Source: CBCPMX01 sp965120355 (GTDB lineage: Bacteria > Bacillota > Clostridia > Oscillospirales > Oscillospiraceae). From it: a stretch of DNA of 13,675 nt. Shown here piece after piece: positions 7,192 to 13,675 of the stretch. The notes under the pieces were generated by a model. That model was not told where the DNA came from and ran no database searches. It saw nothing but the letters and a program-made list of their open reading frames with translations. Made by a program: the position numbers and the translations under genes. The stretch lies in assembly GCA_965120355.1 (NCBI GenBank), contig CBCPMX010000170.1, forward strand, positions 1-13,675, in the 5' to 3' direction. Each line of letters begins with the position of its first letter. Position 1 is the first letter of the stretch.

Positions 7192-8539
7192 ATGGCAATC
7201 AAAAATGCATACCTCAATCGGATCTATGAAGAGCTGGCGCAAAAGAGCAGCAATGAGCCGGAGTTTTTGCAGGCCGTCTATGAAGTGCTGGAGTCGCTGC
7301 AGCCTGTGGTGGAGTCGGATCCGCGCTATGAGCGCAATGGCGTTTTGGAACGGCTGGTGGAGCCGGAGCGGATCGTCATGTTCCGGGTGCCGTGGGTGGA
7401 TGACAATGGCAAGCTCCACGTCAACCGGGGCTACCGGGTTCAGTTCAATTCGGCCATTGGTCCGTATAAGGGTGGCCTGCGTTTCCATCCCACTGTGAAT
7501 CTGTCGGTCATCAAATTCCTGGGATTTGAACAGATCTTTAAAAACTCACTGACAACCTTGCCCATGGGCGGCGGAAAAGGCGGCTCCGATTTCGATCCCA
7601 AGGGGAAGTCTGATGCGGAAGTCATGCGGTTCTGTCAATCCTTTATGAGCGAACTGTATCGCCACATCGGACCGAACACCGATGTGCCCGCCGGCGATAT
7701 TGGCGTCGGCGCCCGGGAGATTGGGTATCTGTTTGGGCAGTATAAGAAGCTGCGCAACGAGTGGTCCGGTGTCCTGACCGGCAAGGGCTTGAGCTATGGC
7801 GGCTCCATGGCCCGCACCGAGGCTACCGGCTTTGGCCTGTGCTATTTTGCTGACGCCCAGCTGCGGGACAACGGCGCGTCTTTCCAGGGCAAGCGTGTAG
7901 TCCTCTCCGGCAGCGGCAATGTGGCCATCTACGCGAATTCAGAAGTGCACGGAACTGGGCGGCAAGGTTGTTGCCATGAGCGATTCCAACGGGTATATTG
8001 TCGATGAAAACGGCATTGATTACCAGGTCATTCAGGTAATCAAGGAGCAAAAGCGCGAGTGCATCAGCACCTATCGGAACTACGTGCCCACTGCCCGGTA
8101 TGTGGAGGGCTGCGGCGGCATCTGGACGGTGCCCTGCGACATCGCGATGCCCTGCGCTACCCAGAACGAGTTGGATGAGAACGCCGCCAAAGCGCTCATT
8201 GCCAACGGCTGTATGGGCGTGTTCGAAGGCGCCAATATGCCCTGTACGCCGGAGGCCATTGCTGCCATTAAGGCTGCCGGCCTGCTGTTCAGCCCTGCCA
8301 AGGCTTCCAATGCCGGCGGTGTGGCCACGTCTGGCCTGGAAATGAGCCAGAATGCCGAACACCTGAGTTGGACCTTTGAAGAAGTGGACGGCAAGCTGAA
8401 GAATATTATGGAAGGGATCTACCGCGCCTGTGCCGATGCCGCAGAAAAGTACGGCATGAAGGGCGATATTCAGGCAGGCGCAAACATTGCCGGGTTCCTG
8501 AAGGTGGCCGATGCCATGCTGTGGCAGGGCATTTGCTGA
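7192..8539 (+). pseudogene. gdhA: NADP-type glutamate dehydrogenase, broken by a one-base insertion
   Basis: Glutamate dehydrogenase interconverts 2-oxoglutarate plus ammonia and glutamate in the cytosol. Start ATG 7192 follows AGAAGAAAGG. The hexameric class-I family is plain: substrate/catalytic region PMGGGKGGSDFDPKGKSD (124-141), GDIGVGAREIGYLFGQY (168-184), GKGLSYGGS, and the dinucleotide motif SGSGNVA. The SDS at the end of the second Rossmann strand (VVAMSDSNG) is as in NADP enzymes, so NADP use is inferred. The frame breaks after Ala248: GCG at 7933-7935 is followed by AATTCAG where ATTCAG would restore AIQKCTELGG. The extra A is at 7936 or 7937. Uncorrected, the protein ends at 8007 after 271 residues and lacks most of the coenzyme domain; corrected, it has 448 residues, the normal length. 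Everything else looks conserved, so a sequencing error or very recent mutation is more likely than old decay. Confidence 0.93.
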
Positions 8540-8634
8540 TCACCAGGGGACAGCGGCGGGGCTGCTGGGCGTCAGATAAATGACGATGCGGGGATTTTAG
8601 GAAAGCCGTCCCCGGCAGCCTGCGAACAAAATAC

Positions 8635-8688
8635 AAACCGCACCAAGCGCCAATTACTTCCCAAGGGATGGCGCTTGGTGCGGTTTTT
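8635..8688 (+). terminator. Strong terminator of gdhA
   Basis: An 18-bp perfect stem (8635-8652 with 8669-8686, core ACCGCACCAAGCGCCA) closes a 16-base loop and runs into TTTTT at 8684-8688. It lies about 95 bases after the gdhA stop. The stem begins AAA on the left, so it may also stop minus-strand transcripts that escape the tRNA terminator. Confidence 0.9.
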
Positions 8689-8832
8689 CACCCTGTGATG
8701 CAGGATCGGATGGTGTGGCTGGAAAAAGAAAGGGGATCTCCTCCAACGCGCAGTCCGGAATTTGCAGCATAAAAACGCAAGCTGGAAATGCCGCAGAAAT
8801 ACCGGATGCGTCTTATTTTGACTGGGGTATAC

Positions 8833-8867
8833 AAAAGTCCCGTTTTCATTTTGAAAACGGGACTTTT
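8833..8867 (-). terminator. Terminator of the tRNA-Ser pair
   Basis: A 15-bp perfect stem (8833-8847 with 8853-8867; arms AAAAGTCCCGTTTTC and GAAAACGGGACTTTT) closes a 5-base loop. On the minus strand it starts immediately after the encoded CCA of tRNA-Ser(GCU) and ends in TTTT. Confidence 0.9.
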
Positions 8868-8958
8868 TGGCGCAGAAGGAGGGATTTGAACCCTCGCGCG
8901 GTTTAACCCGCCTACTCCCTTAGCAGGGGAGCCCCTTCGGCCTCTTGGGTACTTCTGC
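8868..8958 (-). tRNA. tRNA-Ser (anticodon GCU)
   Basis: The minus strand folds as a class-II tRNA. The acceptor stem is GCAGAAG/CTTCTGC and the anticodon stem CTCCC/GGGAG holds loop CTGCTAA, with anticodon GCU for AGC/AGU codons. A long variable arm (GGCGGGTTAAACCGC region) and T arm GAGGGTTCAAATCCCTC follow. The discriminator is G, as expected for serine, and CCA is encoded at 8870-8868. It is the second gene of a tandem pair, 23 bases after tRNA-Ser(UGA). Confidence 0.96.
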
Positions 8959-8981
8959 AAACAGATTTTTGATGCTGAAAG

Positions 8982-9068
8982 TGGCGGAGAGAGTGGGATT
9001 CGAACCCACGGCTCTGACGAGTCACCGGTTTTCAAGACCGGCTCCTTAAACCACTCGGACATCTCTCC
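8982..9068 (-). tRNA. tRNA-Ser (anticodon UGA)
   Basis: The minus strand folds with acceptor stem GGAGAGA/TCTCTCC. The anticodon stem CCGGT/ACCGG holds loop CTTGAAA, with anticodon UGA for UCN codons. A class-II variable arm and T arm GTGGGTTCGAATCCCAC follow. The discriminator is G and CCA is encoded at 8984-8982. It is the first gene after the promoter at 9099-9127. Confidence 0.96.
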
Positions 9069-9098
9069 GAACCAATATCCTTCAGAGATACGCAAGTT

Positions 9099-9127
9099 AT
9101 ATTAGCAGATTGCGGGCCGTTTGTCAA
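9099..9127 (-). promoter_or_regulatory. Promoter of the tRNA-Ser operon
   Basis: On the minus strand a perfect -35 TTGACA (9122-9127) is followed after 17 bases by TAATAT (9099-9104). It sits in the gap between the recG stop and the first tRNA, so the tRNAs need not depend on read-through from recG. Confidence 0.75.
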
Positions 9128-9175
9128 GAATCTTTTTTCAGAAACACCTGGGATTTTCCAAATGCAGCGAAATGG

Positions 9176-11224
9176 CTACAGCACGGTTCCGCTTCCGGCG
9201 AACAGCGCCCGGAGCCGGTCATAGAGGTCTTTGTACGTCACTGGGTCTACAGCGTCCCTGCCTGCCAGAAATGCGTCGGCGGCCTCCTTGGCCTGATACA
9301 GGACCTGGGTATCCTGGGCCAGGTCGGCGCACTTGAATGCCGGCAGCCCATGCTGCCGCGCGCCGAAAAAGTCGCCGGGGCCGCGCAGTTTCAGGTCCGC
9401 TTCGGCAATCTGGAATCCGTCGTTGGTCTTTGTAAAGGCTTTCAGCCGTTCCAGAGTCTGAGGCGTGCGGTTATTGGTGAACAGGACGCAGTAGGACTTG
9501 TCCTTGCCCCGGCCTACGCGGCCCCGGAGCTGATGCAGCTGGCTCAGGCCAAACCGTTCCGCGTTTTCAATAATCATCAGCGTGGCGTTTGGCACGTCCA
9601 CCCCCACCTCGATGACGGTGGTGGCCACCAGAAGATCTGACTCGCCATGGGAAAAGGCTGTCATGACCGCCTCCTTTTGCGGCCCCTTCATCCTTCCGTG
9701 GAGCAGAGCGATCCGCAGGTCGGGAAACACCCGGGTTTGCAGCGTCTCGGCCCAGGTCTCGGCGGATTTTAAGTCCTCCATTTCGCTTTCCTCCACCGTT
9801 GGGCAGACCACATAGACCTGATGTCCGGCATCCACCTGTTTGCGGATAAAGGCGTTGATGCGCGGACGCATGCTTTCGCCCACCAGAAAGGTGTCGATCT
9901 CCTGACGGCCTGGGGGCAGCTCGTCTATGACGGTCACGTCCATATCGCCGTAGAGCACCAGCGCCAAAGTGCGGGGAATGGGGGTGGCAGACATGACCAG
10001 CACATGGGGGCTGTCGCCCTTTTCCGCCAGGGCGACCCGCTGCGCCACGCCGAAGCGGTGCTGCTCGTCGGCCACCACCAGGCCGAGCCGGTGGAACCGG
10101 GCGGTGTCACTGAGCAAGGCATGGGTGCCAATGGCCACCTGGGCCGTCCCCGCCGCCAACGCCTCCTGGGCCTGCCGCCGGTCTGCGGACCGCATGGAAC
10201 CGGTCAGCAAAACCGTGTGAATCCCCAGGGGTTCCAGCAGGGCCGACAGGGAGGCATAGTGCTGCTCTGCCAGGATCTCCGTGGGCGCCATGAGGGCGCT
10301 CTGCAGGCCGTTGGCGGCGGCACAGGCCATGGCGGCGGCAGCCACCATGGTTTTGCCGCTGCCCACATCTCCCTGGACCAGCCGGTTCATAGGCCGGCCG
10401 GAGGCCATATCCTGCTGGATCTGGCCGATGGCCCGCTGCTGGGCCCCGGTGAGGGTGAACGGCAGTGCGTCATAAAACGCCGCCGGTACGCCGAGGGGAC
10501 AGGCGTAAGGCGAAACGGTCTGCCGCTGGGTCCGCAAAAGGCCCAGACCAATGGAAAAGATGAAAAATTCCTCGAATACCAGCCGCCGTTTTGCTTCTGC
10601 CAGCGTCTCAAAATCCGGCGGATTGTGGATGACAGCATAGGCTGTTTTGGCGTCGCACAGACCGTATTTGTGCCGCAGCGGCTCTGGCAGGACCTCCGGC
10701 AGCTGGGCCAGCGTGGCTTCCATGGCTTGCCGGACTGCTTTGACAATGAGATTGTTGCTGATGCCGGCAGTGAGGCCATAGATGGGCATAATGCGGCGGG
10801 TGGTGCCGCCGGGGCTGTCCGCCCGCTCAAAGATGGGGTTGCGCATCTGGTAGCCGGTGTAGTCGCCGGACAGCGCGCCATAAAAAATATAGGTCTCGCC
10901 GTATTCCAGGCTGGAAGCCACATAGCTCTGATTAAAAAAGTTCAGCTGGAGCCGGGCTGTGTGGTCGGCTACGGTAACTTTGGTCAGATCCAATCCCTTC
11001 CGGACATGGTGTGTCCGGGGAGCGGCGATGACAGTGGCTTCAAAACAGGCCGGCACGTCCACTTCCAGCTCGTGAATGGGCACCAGCCGCGTCCGGTCTT
11101 CATAGGCCCGGGGAAAGTACGCCAGCAAATCATAGAGAGTGTGGATGCCCAGGCCGGCCAGCTGCTTGGCCCGTGCTTCGCCGATGCCTTTGAGATACCG
11201 GACGCTGGAAAACAGATTGGCCAT
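9176..11224 (-). CDS. recG: ATP-dependent DNA helicase RecG
   Basis: The 682-residue protein is full length for RecG, the monomeric superfamily-2 translocase that remodels stalled replication forks and Holliday junctions. The N-terminal helix-hairpin-helix (LKGIGEARAKQLAGLGI) and wedge/OB domain span about residues 10-145. Walker A is GDVGSGKT (285-292), Walker B DEQH (386-389), motif III SATPIPRTL (412-420) and motif VI QLRGRVGRG (565-573). The C-terminal LRGPGDFFGARQHG (613-626) is the RecG-type TRG region. ATG 11224 follows AGAGGGG. The DJ-1-like gene ends 66 bases upstream on the same strand, so co-transcription with the malic enzyme locus is plausible. No clear terminator lies between recG and the tRNA promoter. 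Confidence 0.97.
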   Translation of the reverse strand: MANLFSSVRYLKGIGEARAKQLAGLGIHTLYDLLAYFPRAYEDRTRLVPIHELEVDVPACFEATVIAAPRTHHVRKGLDLTKVTVADHTARLQLNFFNQSYVASSLEYGETYIFYGALSGDYTGYQMRNPIFERADSPGGTTRRIMPIYGLTAGISNNLIVKAVRQAMEATLAQLPEVLPEPLRHKYGLCDAKTAYAVIHNPPDFETLAEAKRRLVFEEFFIFSIGLGLLRTQRQTVSPYACPLGVPAAFYDALPFTLTGAQQRAIGQIQQDMASGRPMNRLVQGDVGSGKTMVAAAAMACAAANGLQSALMAPTEILAEQHYASLSALLEPLGIHTVLLTGSMRSADRRQAQEALAAGTAQVAIGTHALLSDTARFHRLGLVVADEQHRFGVAQRVALAEKGDSPHVLVMSATPIPRTLALVLYGDMDVTVIDELPPGRQEIDTFLVGESMRPRINAFIRKQVDAGHQVYVVCPTVEESEMEDLKSAETWAETLQTRVFPDLRIALLHGRMKGPQKEAVMTAFSHGESDLLVATTVIEVGVDVPNATLMIIENAERFGLSQLHQLRGRVGRGKDKSYCVLFTNNRTPQTLERLKAFTKTNDGFQIAEADLKLRGPGDFFGARQHGLPAFKCADLAQDTQVLYQAKEAADAFLAGRDAVDPVTYKDLYDRLRALFAGSGTVL

Positions 11225-11290
11225 GGGACACCCCTCTTTGTTTCAATAGAAGTTTTGAAATAGAAAATATCCTGCACAGGACGTATTACG

Positions 11291-11890
11291 CTATGAAATG
11301 GAGGACGGGAGGGATCCGGGGCGGGGCGTAAAGGCCCCCGGCGACACCGGGATCCCCAGAAGCCGCCCAAAGGCCAGCGCCCAGGGCACAAAGTTGTAGG
11401 ACACAGAGGTGACAATGTTGCCTGCAAGGATGTAGCCTTCCGGTATCGGATCGCGCAGATTTGCATCCCACCCGTGCATCAGGGCCAGATCCTCCGCTGT
11501 ATAGCCTTCCGGCGCCAGGTCTTCCGGATTGACGCCGGCCATGAAGGGCTTGCCTTCCAGCAGTCCCGCTTTGAGCAGCAGCAGCGGCGCAATGGAAATC
11601 GCGCCGATGGGCATTCCATCAAAGTTCCGGATAAATGCAAGGATGGCCTCGTCTTCAATGGCCGCGCGAATATTCAGCGCTCCGGTGAGCAGCAGGCTGT
11701 CATAGTCTTCGATGCGCAGCTCTGAAATGGCCATATCGGGCAGGACGGACAGGCCCTCTTCGCTTTTGACGGGAGCCCGGGTCTTTGCAAACACAGTCAT
11801 GGGTTTTCCCGCGGTTGCCAGCATCTCCAGAGCCGGGGCAAATTCAAAATTACAGAACTGGGGATAAATCAAAACAGCTGTTTTTTTCAA
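11291..11890 (-). CDS. DJ-1/PfpI-family protein lacking the usual nucleophile Cys
   Basis: This 199-residue protein has the flavodoxin-like DJ-1/PfpI fold. It has an N-terminal strand AVLIYPQFCNFEFAPALEML with conserved-type Glu16, and the nucleophile-elbow region IGAISIAPLLLLKAGLLEGK. Family members usually carry Cys at the elbow (AIC); here it is Ser99, so protease, glyoxalase or deglycase activity of the classical kind is doubtful. The gene begins at TTG 11890, chosen because GGAAGGAAGG lies 8 bases before it and no ATG fits. It sits 51 bases after the malic enzyme stop and 66 bases before recG. The function is unknown; a sensory or chaperone-like role is possible but only inference. Confidence 0.82.
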   Translation of the reverse strand: MKKTAVLIYPQFCNFEFAPALEMLATAGKPMTVFAKTRAPVKSEEGLSVLPDMAISELRIEDYDSLLLTGALNIRAAIEDEAILAFIRNFDGMPIGAISIAPLLLLKAGLLEGKPFMAGVNPEDLAPEGYTAEDLALMHGWDANLRDPIPEGYILAGNIVTSVSYNFVPWALAFGRLLGIPVSPGAFTPRPGSLPSSIS

Positions 11891-11941
11891 TTGCAGATCC
11901 TTCCTTCCGCGGACACGCTTTGTTAAGGCGATCCAAAGCGG

Positions 11942-13117
11942 TCAGATCCGGGCTACGCCGCTTCTGCGGGCGGCCTCCGCCACGGCGGCGGACACCGCCG
12001 GTACAATGCGTTCGTCAAAGGCATAGGGGAGAATATAGCCGGCGCTGAGCGACTCGCCCACCAGACCGGCCAGGGCTTCGGCGGCGGCAATCTTCATCTC
12101 GTCGTTGATGTCGCTGGCGCGGACATCGAACGCACCACGGAAAATGCCGGGGAAGGCCATGACGTTGTTGATTTGGTTGGGGAAATCGCTGCGGCCCGTG
12201 CCGACGACTGCGGCCCCTGCTTCCAGCGCCAGATCCGGCATGATTTCCGGCGTGGGGTTGGCCATGGGGAAGAGAATGGCGTCTTTTGCCATAGAGCGCA
12301 CCATATCCTGGGTGACGGCGCCAGGGGAGGAAACACCGATAAACACGTCGGCCCCGGCGATGACGTCTGCCAGAGCGCCGGTTTTCCCGGCAGCGTTGGT
12401 GAGGGCGGCGATCTCCGCCTTGGAGGCATTGAGGCCCGGCCGGCCGGCATAGATGGCTCCGGACCGGTCACACAGAATGACATGTTCCGGCTGCAGGCCG
12501 CGGGCCAGAAGCAGTTTGATGATGGCGACGCCGGCGGCGCCTGCGCCGGAGGTGACTACGGTGATGTCCTCCATCCGCTTGCCCACCACCTTCAGCGCGT
12601 TGGTCAGAGCGGCCAGCACCACCACAGCGGTACCATGCTGATCGTCGTGGAAGACAGGAATGTCGCAGCGTTCCTTCAGCTTCCGTTCGATCTCAAAGCA
12701 GCGGGGCGCTGAGATGTCCTCCAAATTGATGCCGCCGAAGGATCCGGCCAGCAGCGCCACAGTGTTGACGATTTCGTCCACATCCTTGCTGCGGATACAC
12801 AAAGGCACGGCGTCCACATTGCCGAAGGACTTGAACAGGACGCATTTGCCCTCCATGACCGGCATGCCGGCCTCGGGGCCGATGTCGCCCAGACCCAACA
12901 CAGCGGAGCCGTCGGTGACTACGGCCACGGTGTTCCAGCGGCCGGTCAGCTCGTAGCTTTTGGATGGATCCTTCTGGATTTCCAGACATGGCTGGGCCAC
13001 GCCGGGGGTGTAGGCGAGAGACAGATCGTCTTTGGAGGCGACGGGCATTTTGGGGACAGTGCTCAGCTTGCCGCGCCATTGATAGTGCAGTTTTAAGGAT
13101 TCTTGTGCGTAATCCAT
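11942..13117 (-). CDS. NAD(P)-dependent malic enzyme
   Basis: Malic enzyme oxidatively decarboxylates malate to pyruvate with a divalent metal, making NADH or NADPH. The 391 residues match the short bacterial form without the phosphotransacetylase-like extension of MaeB. Visible motifs are Tyr36 in YTPGVA, the catalytic Lys region EGKCVLFKSFGN (89-100), metal ligands E133-D134 in LEDISAPRCFEIE and D159 in HDDQHGT, and the Rossmann motif SGAGAAGVA (190-198). The start at 13117 follows GGAGG with 8-base spacing; the longer frame to 13192 overlaps the promoter. It heads a close minus-strand series with the DJ-1-like gene and recG. Cofactor choice cannot be settled from sequence. Confidence 0.95.
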   Translation of the reverse strand: MDYAQESLKLHYQWRGKLSTVPKMPVASKDDLSLAYTPGVAQPCLEIQKDPSKSYELTGRWNTVAVVTDGSAVLGLGDIGPEAGMPVMEGKCVLFKSFGNVDAVPLCIRSKDVDEIVNTVALLAGSFGGINLEDISAPRCFEIERKLKERCDIPVFHDDQHGTAVVVLAALTNALKVVGKRMEDITVVTSGAGAAGVAIIKLLLARGLQPEHVILCDRSGAIYAGRPGLNASKAEIAALTNAAGKTGALADVIAGADVFIGVSSPGAVTQDMVRSMAKDAILFPMANPTPEIMPDLALEAGAAVVGTGRSDFPNQINNVMAFPGIFRGAFDVRASDINDEMKIAAAEALAGLVGESLSAGYILPYAFDERIVPAVSAAVAEAARRSGVARI

Positions 13118-13163
13118 GATAAATTCCTCCAAAAGTACAGTTTTATCTTGGGTGTATTGTTGT

Positions 13164-13192
13164 ATTATAGCCGAAATTTCCCCTGTAAGCAA
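13164..13192 (-). promoter_or_regulatory. Sigma-A promoter of the malic enzyme gene
   Basis: On the minus strand TTGCTT (13187-13192) and a perfect TATAAT (13164-13169) are 17 bases apart. The leader is about 40 bases. The downstream DJ-1-like gene and recG have no equally good promoter of their own, so this may drive all three. Confidence 0.8.
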
Positions 13193-13309
13193 GTAGAACC
13201 ATACATGAGCGGCAAAGACGGGCGAATGAACGCGGCCTGTTCGTGATAATCACTGAAACGACGGCCCGGCGTTTTATAAAATCCGGAGATTCAGAAATTC
13301 TTTACTTTT

Positions 13310-13338
13310 TTGACAGTTTTGTAGGACTGTGCTAAAAT
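13310..13338 (+). promoter_or_regulatory. Strong sigma-A promoter upstream of the metzincin remnant
   Basis: A perfect TTGACA (13310-13315) and TAAAAT (13333-13338) are separated by 17 bases. It reads rightward, away from the malic enzyme gene. AAAGGGGG at 13357-13364 could be the original ribosome binding site, but the nearest ATG in the remnant's frame (13385) is 20 bases away, so the original start seems lost. The promoter is probably a relic of the intact protease gene. Confidence 0.7.
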
Positions 13339-13384
13339 ACTCATACATACAGAGAAAAAGGGGGATTAAACTGCCATTCAGGCA

Positions 13385-13564
13385 ATGAGTATGTTGTCTT
13401 ATCTGCGGCAGTATTGCAATCGCTATATAACAAACAAATTTCTGTTACGATCGTTTGAAGGGGGAAAGACAGCTGCGCATAAACTTGGTCACGCGCTTGG
13501 ATATAATGGTCATGATGAAAATTATTCGACAAGTGTGATGTATCCTAGGTGGTGTCGTCAATAA
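13385..13564 (+). pseudogene. Remnant of a metzincin/matrixin-like zinc protease, cut by an IS
   Basis: A 59-codon frame contains TAAHKLGHALGYNGH followed by SVMYP. This is the zinc-binding helix and Met-turn of matrixin-like metzincins (pattern HExxHxxG...GH, then a VMY Met-turn). The three His ligands remain (His32, His36, His43), but the catalytic Glu is Lys33: AAA where a G-to-A change from GAA would explain it. Nearly all of the propeptide and N-terminal catalytic domain is missing, a stop (TAA at 13367) lies upstream in the same frame, and after Pro54 the frame runs into the insertion element and stops at 13562-13564. An intact relative would probably be a secreted protease. The segment is visibly more AT-rich than its neighbours, hinting at acquired DNA. 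I regard it as non-functional. Confidence 0.7.
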
Positions 13565-13675
13565 AGGTATGATATAATAGTTCTCGAGGTAGAGGAGGGC
13601 AAAAAATGGCGAGAGAACAGGAACGACACGATATAAGCGATGGGGCGTGGGAGAAAATCCGGCCGTACACGATTG
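13549..13675 (+). mobile_element. Left end of an IS5-family insertion sequence (partial)
   Basis: The element is recognised from its transposase start at 13606. The exact left boundary is inferred: the protease similarity ends at CCT (13544-13546), and CTAG at 13545-13548 fits the YTAR target that IS5-group elements duplicate, so the IS may begin near 13549 with GTGGTGTCGTCAATAAAGG as part of its terminal inverted repeat. TGATATAAT (13570-13578) is an extended -10 that could drive the transposase. The right end lies outside the window. Confidence 0.65.
13606..13675 (+). CDS. IS5-family transposase, N-terminal fragment
   Basis: The visible 23 residues (MAREQERHDISDGAWEKIRP then YTI) match the N-terminal DUF4096-type region of IS5-family DDE transposases, where a D(I/L)(S/T)D.(A/Q)W..I.P pattern opens the protein. 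ATG 13606 follows GAGGAGGG (13592-13599) with 6-base spacing. The frame is open to the window end, so the DDE catalytic residues cannot be checked. The assignment rests on a short stretch and the fit of the surrounding IS signals. Confidence 0.75.
   Translation, partial: MAREQERHDISDGAWEKIRPYTI

Larger units (their letters stand above)
8540..8867. other. Intergenic stretch between gdhA and the tRNA genes
   Basis: No gene is supported here; the open frame crossing it on the minus strand also covers both tRNA genes and is a chance frame. It holds two strong terminators (8635-8688 for gdhA, 8833-8867 for the tRNAs). A long-range pairing of GGCTGCTGGG near 8560 with CCCGGCAGCC at 8611-8620 (one G-U) could fold the 3' end of the gdhA mRNA. 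Confidence 0.6.

Noticed and set aside
7151..7498. Possible leader ORF at ATG 7151 preceded by GGAGG, overlapping the start of gdhA
   Set aside because: The spacing is acceptable, but the frame runs far into gdhA with a Trp/Ser/Arg-rich shadow translation. gdhA has its own ribosome binding site at 7171-7180.
8868..9068. tRNA-Ser pair as an integration site for a mobile island
   Set aside because: No integrase gene and no direct repeat of a tRNA 3' end was seen nearby; recG and gdhA on either side are ordinary chromosomal genes.
8688..9095. A 135-codon minus-strand frame at the tRNA genes
   Set aside because: It covers both tRNA-Ser genes; such frames across tRNAs are routinely spurious.
9821..11263. 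A 480-codon plus-strand frame opposite recG
   Set aside because: It is the antisense shadow of a full-length RecG; the GC-biased third positions of recG keep the opposite frame open.
13341..13532. A 63-codon minus-strand frame opposite the metzincin remnant
   Set aside because: It has no ribosome binding site, and its translation is the antisense of the zinc-helix region, which has a clear family match on the plus strand.
1..13675. CRISPR array or known defence system
   Set aside because: No regularly spaced direct repeats, cas genes, restriction-modification or toxin-antitoxin families were seen.

Overview
The window looks like chromosome from an anaerobic, moderately GC-rich Firmicute, most likely a gut Clostridia of the Oscillospiraceae/Ruminococcaceae type. 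This is an inference from the AGGAGG-type ribosome binding sites, consensus sigma-A promoters with 17-bp spacers, encoded CCA ends on the tRNAs, an oxygen-sensitive-looking Fe-S flavoenzyme of the Old Yellow Enzyme class, and the IS5-type transposase. No 16S or other decisive taxonomic marker is present.

Layout. (a) 1-110: the last codons of an upstream plus-strand gene and its terminator. (b) 188-1680: promoter, structured leader and a plus-strand lipoprotein gene that is now a pseudogene with two or three frameshifts. (c) 1731-1924: a cluster of five hairpins. (d) 1950-4510, minus strand: a MATE-family exporter (own promoter at 4607-4635) followed by an M42-type metallo-aminopeptidase. (e) 4792-6822, minus strand: a 676-residue FMN/FAD/Fe-S NADH:flavin oxidoreductase (enoate reductase / BaiCD / dienoyl-CoA reductase superfamily) with a terminator behind it. 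(f) 6823-7191: a divergent control region with a GTCAC/GTGAC palindrome and a cluster of TGCA words. (g) 7192-8539, plus strand: NADP-type glutamate dehydrogenase gdhA, intact in sequence apart from one extra base that frameshifts it. (h) 8635-9127: convergent terminators and two tandem minus-strand serine tRNAs (GCU and UGA) with their promoter. (i) 9176-13117, minus strand: malic enzyme, a DJ-1/PfpI-like protein and recG, close together and probably co-transcribed from the consensus promoter at 13164-13192. (j) 13310-13675, plus strand: a strong promoter in front of a 59-codon remnant of a metzincin-type zinc protease whose catalytic Glu is Lys, cut by the left end of an IS5-family element that runs off the window.

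How the genes fit together. Malic enzyme and glutamate dehydrogenase are central carbon/nitrogen enzymes that make and use NAD(P)H, and the flavoenzyme consumes reducing power on an unknown unsaturated substrate. The remaining genes are housekeeping (recG, tRNA-Ser) or transport and peptide turnover (MATE, M42). I see no defence, secretion or biosynthetic system. The least ordinary parts are the broken genes (lipoprotein, gdhA, metzincin remnant), the hairpin cluster and the divergent regulatory region at 6823-7191.
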